Source: Wurfbainia villosa
Lineage: Eukaryota > Streptophyta > Magnoliopsida > Zingiberales > Zingiberaceae
Assembly (NCBI GenBank): GCA_025175895.1
Contig: CM045994.1
Location: forward strand, 64,696,727 to 64,760,726
Reading direction: 5' to 3'
DNA length: 64,000 nucleotides
Part shown: piece after piece, positions 23,155 through 33,237 of the stretch
Layout: every line of letters begins with the position of its first letter
Numbering within the stretch: position 1 is the first letter of the stretch
Notes under the pieces: model-generated
Databases searched by the model: none
What the model saw: the letters and a program-made list of their open reading frames with translations, nothing else
What the model was told of the DNA's origin: nothing
Program-made: the position numbers and the translations under genes

Positions 23155-23583
23155 GTTATCAAGGATGTTTAAAGAATTAAAGCAAGTAAGGGGAAGGGTC
23201 ATCCTACTTTAATAGTGGAAGAGGGGAGGTGGTTGCTCGCGAAGTTTCTCAAGGCAGTGAGTTCGAAAGGGGGGGACATAAGCATGTTGTTATTTCTCTT
23301 TAGCAGGAGGGTTGTCATCCATGCAGGTTGTTTGGGAGATCAGAATAGAGTTTGCTCGAGCAATGACTTATATCCTGAGTGACGATAGGGTGGCTCGGCG
23401 CAGGGAGTTAGACTTAGCGCAAGAGAAGAGGGATCTTGTTCTATGTTATGCTAGGTGGTATGAGTCACAGGTAATAAAAAGTTTATAATAAAAAGGTTCT
23501 TCATGCTTTTCAGGTAGGGGACTTAGTATTGTTGAAAGTAGTACTTGAGGGATGCAAAGGTAAGCTAAGACCCAAGTGGGAGG
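23155..23583 (+). pseudogene. Tat-like integrase C-terminal region, first part
   Basis: Translation at about 23340-23475 gives IRIEFARAMTYILSD, then ELDLAQEKRDLVLCYARWYESQ. After a frame change YNKKVLHAFQVGDLVLLKVV follows, and GKLRPKWE leads to the break. These are the landmarks of the C-terminal domain of Tat/Athila-type gypsy integrases (…QVGDLVLRKV…KLxPKWEGPF), which binds DNA ends. The frame shift near 23475 and the lack of the catalytic core upstream make it a relic. It is cut exactly between the Trp-Glu and Gly-Pro-Phe codons by element E. Confidence 0.8.
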
Positions 23584-25170
23584 TGTTGGTGCAATCGGCC
23601 CAGGTCACGATTGATCGGACTCGAGTTTGACTCGAGTAAGTGTTTTGATGCTTGACATGGATGTCTGACATATGTTGGGGAGATTGTTGGTGCAATCGAC
23701 CCAGGTCACATTTGATGTTTGACGATGGTTTAACCATTATCATGGTAAAGTCCATATCATGGGTACTTGGCATGGAAAGTCCAAGTGGGACACTTGGCAT
23801 TGGGAAAGTCCAAGTCTTGAGTACTTGTCATGTAAAGTCCAAACATGGGTCTTGACAAGGGAAAGTCCAACATGGGTTGGCAAGGAAAATTCAAGCATGG
23901 GTCTTGGCAAAGGAAAGTCCAAGTCTTGAGTACTTGGCATGGAAAGTCCAACATGGGTTGGCAAGGGAAAGTCCAAGCTTAAGTCTTGGCATTTGAGAAG
24001 TCCAAGGGGTTTGATATTGGTGGCATAAAGTCCAAGGGTGAAGTCTTGGCAGCATAAGTCCAATGGTTGGCGGCGTAAAGTCCAAGCGGGAGTCTTGGCA
24101 GCGTAAGTCCAATGTGCCTTGGAGGTATAGATCAACTTAGCATGATATAGCCGATGGAAGTACCTAAAGGCTAGCGTATGGATGAACAAGTCATGGATGA
24201 CTTGGAGGGATCCGATAGGCGTGAGCCTGACGGAGGTGGCTAGAAGACTTAGGTCTAGGCTAAGGGTGGTCTAGCAAGTATGGGGGCACCATACTTGGGG
24301 TAAAACCTCATGTTTGAAGTGTATCAATTGATTGGGACTTATGGGCAGTCGACTGGAGTTAGTCAACTAGGGTTTGACTGCGGGAAGTGCCCTAGAAGTC
24401 GACTACCAGAGGTGGGTAGTCGACTGGTAGCTCGAGTAGTCGCATCTGTACGGTGATCGGTCGATGGTGCTCTCGAAGTCGAGCCTGAGAATAGAGTTGG
24501 ACTTATTTGTTGGGGTTAATGATCGGTGATGGGCATGATCAGTCGACTAATGTCCTATCCGTTGGATTTTTCCAGCATGGATCACACCGTTGTCTCACAG
24601 CAACAGTGTCATCAGTCAACTGATGGTCCCGAGCAGTCGACTGATAGGCGAAATCTAGCCCAAGCAGCAGCTATAAAGGAAGCTCGTGAAGGAGGATTTT
24701 GCAACTGATTCTTGAGAAGTTTTGGGGCAATTTGCTGCTGCAAATCAGGGTCTCTAAGTGCATTTCAAGCAACCATCAAACAAGCAATCAAAAGAGCAAT
24801 TGTAATGTATTATTTTCTTTACTTGTTGTGTATTTCATTTGTATCTTGCTTGTATTTGTTTCTTACTGTTGTAAGAGTTATTGTACAAGATTTCTCCGCC
24901 TCTGACATATTGTCGAGAAAGAGTTTATTGTTTAGTGGTGTTTGTGGCATCACTAGAGCTCTTTAGAGCTCGATCCATGGAGTAGGAATCATTCGTTTTC
25001 GAACCACATTATATCTTGTGTAGTGTTTGTGATTGTGTCTCGTGTATTGTTTTTATTATTATTATTTCACTGTGCACTAAAATGATTTGTAGACGCAATC
25101 ACAAACAAATTCCATCGACGCATCAAACGAGCTATTCACCCCCCCTCTAGCAGTCACCGAATCCCCAACA
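23584..25170 (+). repeat. 5' LTR of element E
   Basis: Starts TGTTGGTGCAATCGG, ends ATCCCCAACA. About 100 bases in, the LTR start occurs a second time (23685) preceded by GGGGAGAT, a polypurine-tract remnant. GTCCAAG repeats 23750-24120, palindromes 24345-24640, TATA box 24672-24679 (TATAAAGG). Confidence 0.9.
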
Positions 25171-25184
25171 ATTGGTATCAAAGC
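25171..25184 (+). promoter_or_regulatory. Primer binding site of element E
   Basis: ATTGGTATCAAAGC directly after the LTR end; one G-to-A difference from the initiator Met tRNA complement TGGTATCAGAGC. Confidence 0.8.
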
Positions 25185-25236
25185 TAGGAGCTCTTCACCA
25201 GCTTCACATCCGAGGGAGCACGCTAGAGGGAAGAAG

Positions 25237-26910
25237 ATGGATCTTCAAGAAAGATTGGGTGACAACGTCAACATTCCACCGTCCTTCGACCGCAAAGATT
25301 TCTCGTATTAGAAAGGTAGAATGATGCACTTTCTAATGTGTGACTTTGACAATTGGATTAGTGGCATAGTAGGCTTCAACATTCCAAAAGACGAAGAATT
25401 AAGAAGAAGAATTGAAGCCAAGACCAACTCCGATATTACAACATTAATAATAAGATAATGGGTATTTTTCATAATGTAATTCCTAATGATATTTTCATCA
25501 AGATAGGAGATTGCAAAGATGCCAAGGAGATATGAGCAAATTGGCAAAATGTCATGAAGAGTCTCACTCAATCCAAGAAGATAAGGAAGAGGAGGAAGAG
25601 AGCTCATCCTCACAAGCAAGTGAGGATTCGGATGGTGATAGAGAGTCAACTTCCGGATTGGTGGAAGAGGAGGAAGAAGAAGTAGGAGAAGCCTCCACCT
25701 CTAGGATTGAGGGGAAGGAGAGAATTCCCACAACGGAGCAACATCAAGAAGAGCCTTCTACTTCCAATCAAGAAGAAGAAGTCCATACCACCATCATAGA
25801 CCTAGCTAACTCAAACATATGTGCTAATAATAAAATGCATATAATATATTTTGAGTGTAGAGAAAATGGGCACTACAAGAGAAAATGCCCAAAGAAGGTC
25901 AAGAAAAGTCCACCGACACCTAAAAGTCAAGAAAATCAAAGGAAGTCGGTCCCCCTACCATCAAAAGCAAGGAGAAAGTGATTTGCTTCAAATGCCAACT
26001 ACCGGGACACTACCAGAGTCAATGCCCTAGGGGGAGCAATAAGACTCAAGAGGGGGCATCACGTGTAGGGGGAGCTTCTAAAGCGATCCCTAAGGTAAAA
26101 TTAAATAATGCTTCTTCTTTAGTTAATAGGCAAAGGCATGCTAGGAATTTCAATTCACTTGCCATTACTCATCAAAAGCATGCTAGAAACAATGTCGAAT
26201 GTTGCTATTTATCATAAAGAGCATGCTAGAAATAGGGAATATTGTTTAGGAGCTAAGAAGGTCAACCTTAGGAATAAGGAGAAATTTGGGACTAATGTCC
26301 CTAAAAATATTTTACCTAAGGCATCTATTAGAAAAATTGAAGACCACCTAGGTTTTAACCCCAAATGGACTAGGCATATGCCTAGGAAGAACCATGCCCA
26401 AAGACCAAATGAAAAATCAAAAATTGGGCAATTAGAGTTTGAAAATCAAGTCTTGAGGTCAAGACTTGAAAAATTAGAGAAGACCCTTAGGATTATGCAA
26501 AACCAAATAAAAGGGTCAAATGGTCAAAGTCTAGAGTCTAGAAGTCAAAGTCAAAGACCTAGAAATCAAGAACAATCCAAGGGCAAGATTAAGCCCAAAA
26601 AGACCTACAATGTTCCATTCGATTATGGAACACAATCTAGGTCTAGAAAAACCAAGGAAGTCATCCATAAGGGTAACAAGGTATGTGCCTAGTGGCTAGG
26701 GTTTCGAAGAAACTTAGGGAAGCCACTAAGAAGGTTACAAGGGGAGTCACCCCTAGAGTTAACCATGGAAAGACCACAATGACCAAGGCTAACAAGCCTA
26801 AAAGGGTCATTAGGAGGGTAACTAGGGAGGTTATCCCTAAGGAATACCTAATTAACCCAAGGAGCTCCAATAGGTATTGGGTTCCTAAGAGCGTAATTGA
26901 TTCACGCTAA
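25237..26910 (+). pseudogene. Gag of element E (stops and frameshifts)
   Basis: ATG at 25237 opens MDLQERLGDNVNIPPSFDRKDF, homologous to element I gag, but a TAG at 25309 replaces the Trp codon of the YWKGRM motif and later frame changes remove the end of the N-terminal domain. From 25511 an open frame holds the acidic linker and zinc knuckle 1, whose first Cys is Tyr (YFECRENGHYKRKCPK). The next frame carries an intact second knuckle (CFKCQLPGHYQSQCPR) from 25978. A further frame (26138-26692) holds the GTNVPKNILPK block, the coiled-coil LEFENQVLRSRLEKLEKTL and the basic tail. The last frame ends NPRSSNRYWVPKSVIDSR with TAA at 26908-26910. The conserved end supports a gag that stops here by design. 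Confidence 0.85.
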
Positions 26911-28737
26911 ATGGGTTAGGTGTGCCAACTTTAAATGGAAGAGTAGTTAACCTAACCATGGAAAAGGTGGCACTTTAGGTTATTTTCAAGGTTATGGATA
27001 CCTTGGAAATAGGGTTGATTTTTATATCCTAAAAGATTTTAGGATGTGCCAATATACTTTGAAGATTATGAAAAATCAATCAAATTGACACAATTTAGGT
27101 TTAGAGGTCTTAGTGTGGCATTTTGGGTTTTGGCACACTTTGGGAATAATTGATAATATGAAAAAATGAGATTAATAATATCAAATGGAAATTAATATTA
27201 AAACTTAGATATTATATACCTATATCTTTTATGTGTCATGCTTGATTGTCATATAACATGCCATGACATCATATTTGTCTTTAATCATATCAAATGTCAT
27301 GAGTATGTTTAGGGTTAGTGTTTAATGTCATGTATATTTAGATTATATCATATGCCATGACATCATGATCATTGGTCATGCTTAATTATGCTATCATTTA
27401 TGCCATGATCATTCATGCATTTAAAGTAATTAAAATTGATTTAAGGATTATGGCATGACTTGAAGTCCCATGTATAAGGGAATCAAGTAGGGTTGCCTTA
27501 GAAAATGCATGAGGCCTTAGTTTAAGATAAACCAAAACTCACATCTCACATCTAATTGACATATATGTGTATTTATACACCTTAGATACATGTGAGATGT
27601 TAGGATATGAGTTAAGTTCAAGGTGCATAGTTTTTGCATCTAGATGAACTAAAACTCATCTAATATTATTAGTGGATCATTGGGAAAGCTTATGTTCAAG
27701 TCATGTACATTAAGCCCAAGGAACATGATCCAATATAGGTTTTCAAAAATATTTTAAAATCATTTTAGAAAACCTTGGTGAAGTCTATCTTTTGATAGCA
27801 ATCACCATTGATGAAGTTGATACAAAGTGAGCTAAAACAATGAAGTTTTTCTTCACTTTTGAACTTTGTATCAATTTCGTTATTTTATGGGTAAAATATT
27901 TTTCTAACATTTTTCACCCATTGTATTGGTCATAAGTATTTTACGTATGAAATTTCATGATTTTTCAAATTACGTATAATTATTTATGAATTTTTGAATT
28001 TCATTTATGATAATTGAAAATTGGATTTTTCAGTTATCAGTCGACTGCCCTTGTTGGCAGTCGACTGATGGGCATGAAAGTCAACTGATTCCTTATAAAG
28101 TCGACTGCCAGGCTGATTTCAGGAAAAACAAGGTTGTTTAGCCTATTTTCAGCTACAGTAAGATTCCCTAACCACTCCTAACCCTAGGATATGCTTTGGG
28201 AAGCATTATAAAGGGTGAAAATATATTGGATATGAATTAGGAGAGTTGTTAGGGTGATATATCAAATTTGAGGTATGGGAAAGTTCAATGTTGAACTTTA
28301 AACCTTAATTTTGATGGCTTCCTATTGGCATAGGGACTTCCCAAGGACATTGTTGGTGCAATGGTCAAGGGGGAGCAAGCCTTTAGGGGGAGGTATCCAT
28401 CATGGGATGATGGATGTTATTTTTCCTCATAAGAGGGAGAAATGGGATTTTGAGATGCCCAATTTGAAAATTGGGAGAGTGTGTAGGATTGTCTCTCTTG
28501 AGTGATATGGGACTTATCACTAGAAAGATTGTAGGCATCCTAGGTATTTTTGGACCAAAGGGGGAGATTGTAAGATCTCATTGGATATGAGACATTGACC
28601 TCCTTGGGTGAACCTTTTTGATGTATGTCAAAAAGAGGGAGAATGTTGAAATTACCAATTTGGGATAATTGGTAAGGGAATTTGAGTTAGGGGCCTAACT
28701 CAAGGGTGTTTTTGTCAAACATCAAAAAGGGGAAGAT
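26911..28737 (+). other. Non-coding 3' internal region of element E
   Basis: No open frame with family resemblance. Contains the 'ccatgacatcatgatcattgg' type block (about 27260-27380), palindromes at 28038-28070, and polypurine tracts at about 28367, 28385, 28557, 28632 and next to the LTR (AAAAAGGGGAAGAT, 28724-28737). Confidence 0.75.
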
Positions 28738-30255
28738 TGTTGGTGCAATCAACCCAGGTCATGATTGACCGGACTCGAGTTTGACTCGAGTAAGTGTTTT
28801 GATGTTTGACATGGATGTCTAACATATGTTGGGGAGATTGTTGATGCAATCGACCCTGGTCACATTTGATGTTTGATGATGGTTTGACCATTGTCATGGT
28901 AAAGTCCAAGTCATGAGTACTTGGCATGGAAAGTCTAAGTGGGACACTTGGCATTGGGAAAGTCCAAGTCTTGAGTATTTGGCATGTAAAGTCTAAGCAT
29001 GGGTCTTGGCAAGGGAAAGTCCAACATGGGTTGGCAAGGAAAATCCAAGCATGGGTCTTGGCAAAGGAAAGTCCAAGTCTTGAGAACTTGGCATGGAAAG
29101 TCCAACATGGGTTGGCAAGGGAAAGTCCAAGCTTGAGTCTTAGCATTTGAGAAGTCCAAGGGGTTTGATATTGGCGGCGTAAAGTCCAAGGGTGAAGTCT
29201 TGGCAACATAAGTCCAATGGTTGGTGGTGTAAAGTCCAAGCGGAGTTTTGGCAGCGTAAGTCCAATGTGCCTTGGCGGTGTAGACACCTTTAGCATGACA
29301 TAGTCGATGAAAGCACCTGAAGGCTAGCGTATGGATGACTTGGAGGGATCCGATAGGCATGAGGCTGACGGAGATGGCTAGAAGGCTTAGCTCTAGGATA
29401 AGGGTGGTCTAGCAAGTATGGGGGCACCATACTTGGGGTAAAACCTCATGTTTGAGGTATATCAGTCCACCGGGACCTATGGACAGTCGACTGGAGTGAG
29501 TCAACTAGGGTTTGACTACAGGGAGTGCCCTAGCAGTCGACTAATCTGGTGATCAGTCGATTGGTGCTCGAGAATTCGGGCACAGAATGGAGTCGGACTC
29601 AACTGTTGGGGTTAGCAGTCGAGTGAAGGCTCCATCAGTCGATTGATATCCTATCCGTTGGATTTTTCTAGCGTGGATCACACCGTTGTCTCACAGCAAC
29701 AGTGTCATCAGTCGACTAATGGTCCCAAGCAATCAACTGATAGGCGAAATCTAACCCAGACAGCAGCTATAAAGGAAGCTCGTGGAGGAGGATTTTGCAA
29801 CCGGATCTTAAAGAGTCTTAGGGTGATTTGCTGCTGCAAATCAGGGTCTCCAAGTGCATTTCAAGCAACCATCAAACAAGCAATCAAAAGAGCAATTGTA
29901 AAGTGTTGTTTTCTTTATTTGTTGTGTATTTCATTTGTATCTTGCTTGTATTTGTTTCTTACTGTTGTAAGAGTTATTGTACGAGGTTTCTCCGCCTCCG
30001 AGGTGTTGTCGAGAAGGAGTTTATTGTTTAGTGGTGTTTGTGGCATCGCTAGAGCTCGATCAGTGGAGTAGGAATTGTTCGGTTCCGAACCACATTATAT
30101 CTTGTGTAGTGTTTGTTATTGTGTCTCGTGTATTATTGTTATTATTATTATTCCACTGTGCACTAACACGATTTGTAGATACAATCGCGAACGAATTCCA
30201 TCGACGCATCAAACGAGCTATTCACCCCCCTCTAGCGGTCACCGAATCCCCAACA
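28738..30255 (+). repeat. 3' LTR of element E
   Basis: Pairs with 23584-25170 including the duplicated LTR start (second copy near 28839). Ends ATCCCCAACA. It lacks some bases around the palindrome cluster (29480-29660) relative to the 5' LTR, which explains its shorter length. Confidence 0.9.
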
Positions 30256-30378
30256 GGAGGGCCCTTTCCATGTGGAGAATTGAGCAGGAATAGGACCTTA
30301 TTACTTAAAGGATGGTCAAGAAAGGTTTTTAGCAAGATCATGGAATGTGTATTGTTTCTCTCTTATTTCTGTAGATAA
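30256..30378 (+). pseudogene. Tat-like integrase C-terminal region, second part
   Basis: Continues the frame broken at 23583: GGA-GGG-CCC-TTT completes WEGPF, then HVEN, a stop, and GPYYLKDGQERFLARSWNVY, equivalent to the GxYYLxxxxGxxLxRPWN end of Tat integrases. The pol frame ends shortly after, and the antisense ORF approaches from the right, so the two genes were convergent. Confidence 0.75.
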
Positions 30379-30549
30379 AAGTTGTAAAATTTGTATTCTT
30401 TCTTTTAAAAATATTACAATGTAGGCTAAGAAACATACTATATTGCAAATGTTACATTGAATACAAGTGGTTACATTTTTTCAACATTAGAAGGAAAAGG
30501 AAAAGATAGCAAGTCCGATGGAGTACGGTCAATTGTATTGCCTATATCT

Positions 30550-30954
30550 AAAAAATTAGTGGAATGTTCAGGGGGTGGATAGCTTGCTAATCAGAATTGA
30601 TAAATATAATCTTGGAAACCCCATTGCAGAAAAGCAATACCTTGGTCTTAGGAACATGTCATTGATGGCGACTGAGGACCCGAAAGTTTCAGGGGTAGCG
30701 CTGGTTCCTTCTTGAGATGGGTGAGCTTTTAGAATATCTAGAGTATTTTGTAAATAATTTGCTTGAAAATGAAGGGTTGACAATTCTGCTCGATCGGCTT
30801 GTGCTTTTATGTGGGAAGCTTGTAGTTCTCTTTCAAGTCTTTGATAAGCTTATTGTAATGCTAGTTCTCTATTTTGACATTCTTGTAGCTTTTTCTTTAG
30901 GATATTAGTGTATTTAGCCCATTGAGTGTTTAAATGAGTTATACTTGTGATGCC
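30550..30954 (-). pseudogene. Antisense accessory ORF of the Tat element, coiled-coil last exon
   Basis: Minus-strand translation gives GITSITHLNTQWAKYTN, KKLQECQNRELALQ, a single stop (TAA), AYQRLERELQASHIKAQADR and AELSTLHFQANYLQNTL, then a Ser/Thr/Glu-rich tail to about 30570. The heptad-like Leu spacing and high Gln/Glu/Lys content suggest a coiled coil. This is the usual C-terminal half of the antisense proteins in Tat/Retand elements whose N-terminal half is a PF04195 'putative gypsy type transposon' domain. Function of these proteins is unknown. The 3' end lies about 170 bases from the pol end on the other strand. Confidence 0.65.
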
Positions 30955-31010
30955 CTGCAAAAATAGATATTAGTGTCAAGTAAAAAGGGATAAAGGAGAT
31001 GTATGCTAAC
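30955..31010 (-). other. Probable spliceosomal intron in the antisense ORF
   Basis: On the minus strand the sequence reads AACAAG|GTTAGCATAC ... CTATTTTTGCAG|GGCATC, with a polypyrimidine stretch before the AG. Its 56 bases are not a multiple of three, and removing them keeps one frame open from IPDLPDSLLSSINK into GITSITHL. It is shorter than most plant introns, so splicing needs proof. Confidence 0.55.
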
Positions 31011-31066
31011 CTTGTTAATGCTGGATAGGAGGGAATCTGGCAAATCGGGAATGGTGGGGGGGGGGG

Positions 31067-32875
31067 TGTTAGTGAAAGCCCTAGAGCCAATCATGTGATG
31101 ATTGTTGTATGGACTTTATTGTATCATATTCCTATTTATAAAGGCATGGTTATTATATTTACTTGTATTGGTGCCAAATAACTAAATATAATAATGTCCT
31201 TGAGTAGTAGGTTCTTATCTATATCAATCGATTGGTTGAATCGATAATGAGATGATATAGAGAACACTACTCTTAATCATTCCTAGTCAAGTATTAACAT
31301 TCAGGGACAATGTTAATGCATAGAGACTAGCATGTAGGTCAACACGATGACTTGATCTCACAAGTCATGGATATGAGATATCAAGTTGACACATGGGTAT
31401 GCATTGGAGAATGTAGACTGAATGACTCGCCATGAGAAAGTATCATGTATCGTTATATGAGTGTCATATACTTTCTCATGTGGCTATTAGTATGACTATT
31501 AGTCCTTATACCTGAAGTCACCATGGTTCCCTATATAAGGAGTTGCATACTTTGGCTTCGTCAAACGTCACCCGTAAATGGGTGGACTATAAAGGCGATT
31601 ACTGGGTATGTAACAAATTATGCGGAGGGATGTGAGTTATGTAGATGGGAACTATCCCTCCTATATGGCCAGGAGTGACATCGTTATTCTTGATAGAGTG
31701 AGACCACGAAGTGCATGGTCATGCCCAAATGAGTCAATAGGAGATATTGAGCTCATTTGATTAGAGTGAGTCTACTTGGAGTTCAAGATATAGATTGCAT
31801 CGAGGATGACACGGTCTATACCTCAATTGATCAATCTAGATGTCAAGGATAGAGGGACATTGTCACATATTGTGAGAGTCACAATTAGTAGTCACAAAAG
31901 TGATGTTAGAGCTCAACATTCTTGTAACTTGGGTAGCAATGATGTGTTTCTAGATACCGCTCATTGCTTATGTTCCTAAATCGGTTTAGGGACATTGCCA
32001 ACGTTACAAGAACCTATAGGGTCACACACAAAGGGCAATTAGATGGAGATTAGGTTCATATGATGAACCATGAGGATTAGGTTCATGGGATGAACCAAAT
32101 TAGATTAAGAGTAATCCAAATTAGACTAATTGAGTTAGACTCAAGTTGATTCAAGTGTTGAATGAGTCTAATTTAGATTTGATTCATTTAGTCAATTTAA
32201 ATTAATGAATAGAGATTCATTAAATCAAATCGACTTGAATCAAGTGATTGGATTTTATCAACCATGGGAGATAAGAGGTCAAGTTTGACTTGACTAGAGA
32301 GGGAAGATGAAAGGTCAAGTTTTACTTGACCAAATGTCATGTCATGATGATGACTTGGCATGGCCGGCCAATGATGATGCTCCACATCATCATTGACTTA
32401 TCATGTGGTGCCACCTCATGAGGGAGACCAAGAGCCATTGGCTCTTGGAGTTACATGCATGCATGTAACCCCCCAAGTCATGAAGTGGTCGGCACTCCAT
32501 TTGATGGATGAATTCATTTTTGTGAGTTACTAGAACTTCATCTTCTTCCTTGGATCATCCTCTCAAGCTCCCCTCTCCTCCTTGGCCAAAACTTCTAAGG
32601 GTGCTAGCACACTCTAGGTTTCTTTTCTCCACCTATTTCTTGTGTGGATACCAATAGAGGAGTGTACACTTGACACTCTAGAGTTCCGGCAAGCTATTTG
32701 GACGAGCGGGATTTGCGAAGGGCGTCGCATCGAGGGTAACACTCTCAACTTCTAGATCTAAGGTAGATATAGGTTTACTTAGCACATACATATTTTTATT
32801 TTAATATATCTTTTGCGGATCCGTGGTCGGACTTGGTTTCATAGCATAGCAGTTTCTGGCTCGGAAAGTCCAACA
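31067..32875 (+). mobile_element. Solo LTR S1 (copia type)
   Basis: TGTTAGTGAAAGCCCTAGAG ... GGAAAGTCCAACA with TSD GGGGG on both sides (31062-31066 and 32876-32880). The same LTR family recurs inverted as S2 (36004-37824). No internal sequence is present, so it arose by recombination between two LTRs. The start TGTTAGTG resembles Angela-type LTRs. Insertion interrupts the antisense ORF of the Tat element. No gene inside. Confidence 0.88.
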
Positions 32876-33237
32876 GGGGGGAAGAGAGAAGTCTTTGTGG
32901 AGTTTGGTAGGGAGGCAAAGGTTGGATGGGAAGTGTTGAGTTGCGAGGATGGAGCTCGGTAGGATTTGTAATGGGAAGATGGTGGAGCATGGCTAGCAGC
33001 TTGTTGTTGCAGTGATTTTGAAAAACGAAAATGAGTAAAGCTTATATCTATTATAAGAGTATGTAGAAATATGGTAAGAAGAGCCATTACCTAGTGTGCC
33101 AGTCGACTGCAGGGGATAGTTGGATCTGATTAGTGAAAGTGTTGGTTGGGTCAATAGCTAGTTTAAGTTAAATTACTCTTTTGATAATAGTAGGGACATC
33201 ATTTGATATTCTTCATTTTCTCGATAGAGGCCTAAGG
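32876..33237 (-). pseudogene. Antisense ORF of the Tat element, middle segment
   Basis: Minus-strand frame with QQQAASHAPPSSHYKSYRAP and FASLPNSTKTSLFPP runs to the S1 junction and resumes after S1 at 31066 as IPDLPDSLLSSINK. The composition (Pro, Ser, Thr, His) is that of a disordered linker between the PF04195-like domain and the coiled coil. Upstream of it, at about 33010-33080, a T-rich stretch may be another intron. The right end is the B insertion site (TAAGG). Confidence 0.5.

Larger units (their letters stand above)
23584..30255 (+). mobile_element. Complete Sirevirus-like gag-only element E
   Basis: 6.7 kb element with LTRs at 23584-25170 and 28738-30255 and a perfect 5-bp TSD GGAGG (23579-23583 and 30256-30260). 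Removing it restores the WEGPF motif of the interrupted Tat integrase, which confirms both boundaries. Internally it has a primer site, a decayed gag and 1.8 kb of non-coding sequence with polypurine tracts; no protease, integrase or reverse transcriptase motif is present. Confidence 0.93.

Noticed and set aside
23450..23515. GT-AG intron in the Tat integrase (CACAG|GTAATAAAAAG ... CTTTTCAG)
   Set aside because: The bases before the AG encode YNKKVLHAFQVGDL, which belongs to the integrase, so this is coding sequence with a frame change.
31052..31066. Poly-G run before solo LTR S1 as a regulatory element
   Set aside because: It is the target site: the GGGGG duplication plus Gly/Pro-coding sequence of the antisense ORF (CCCCC on the minus strand).
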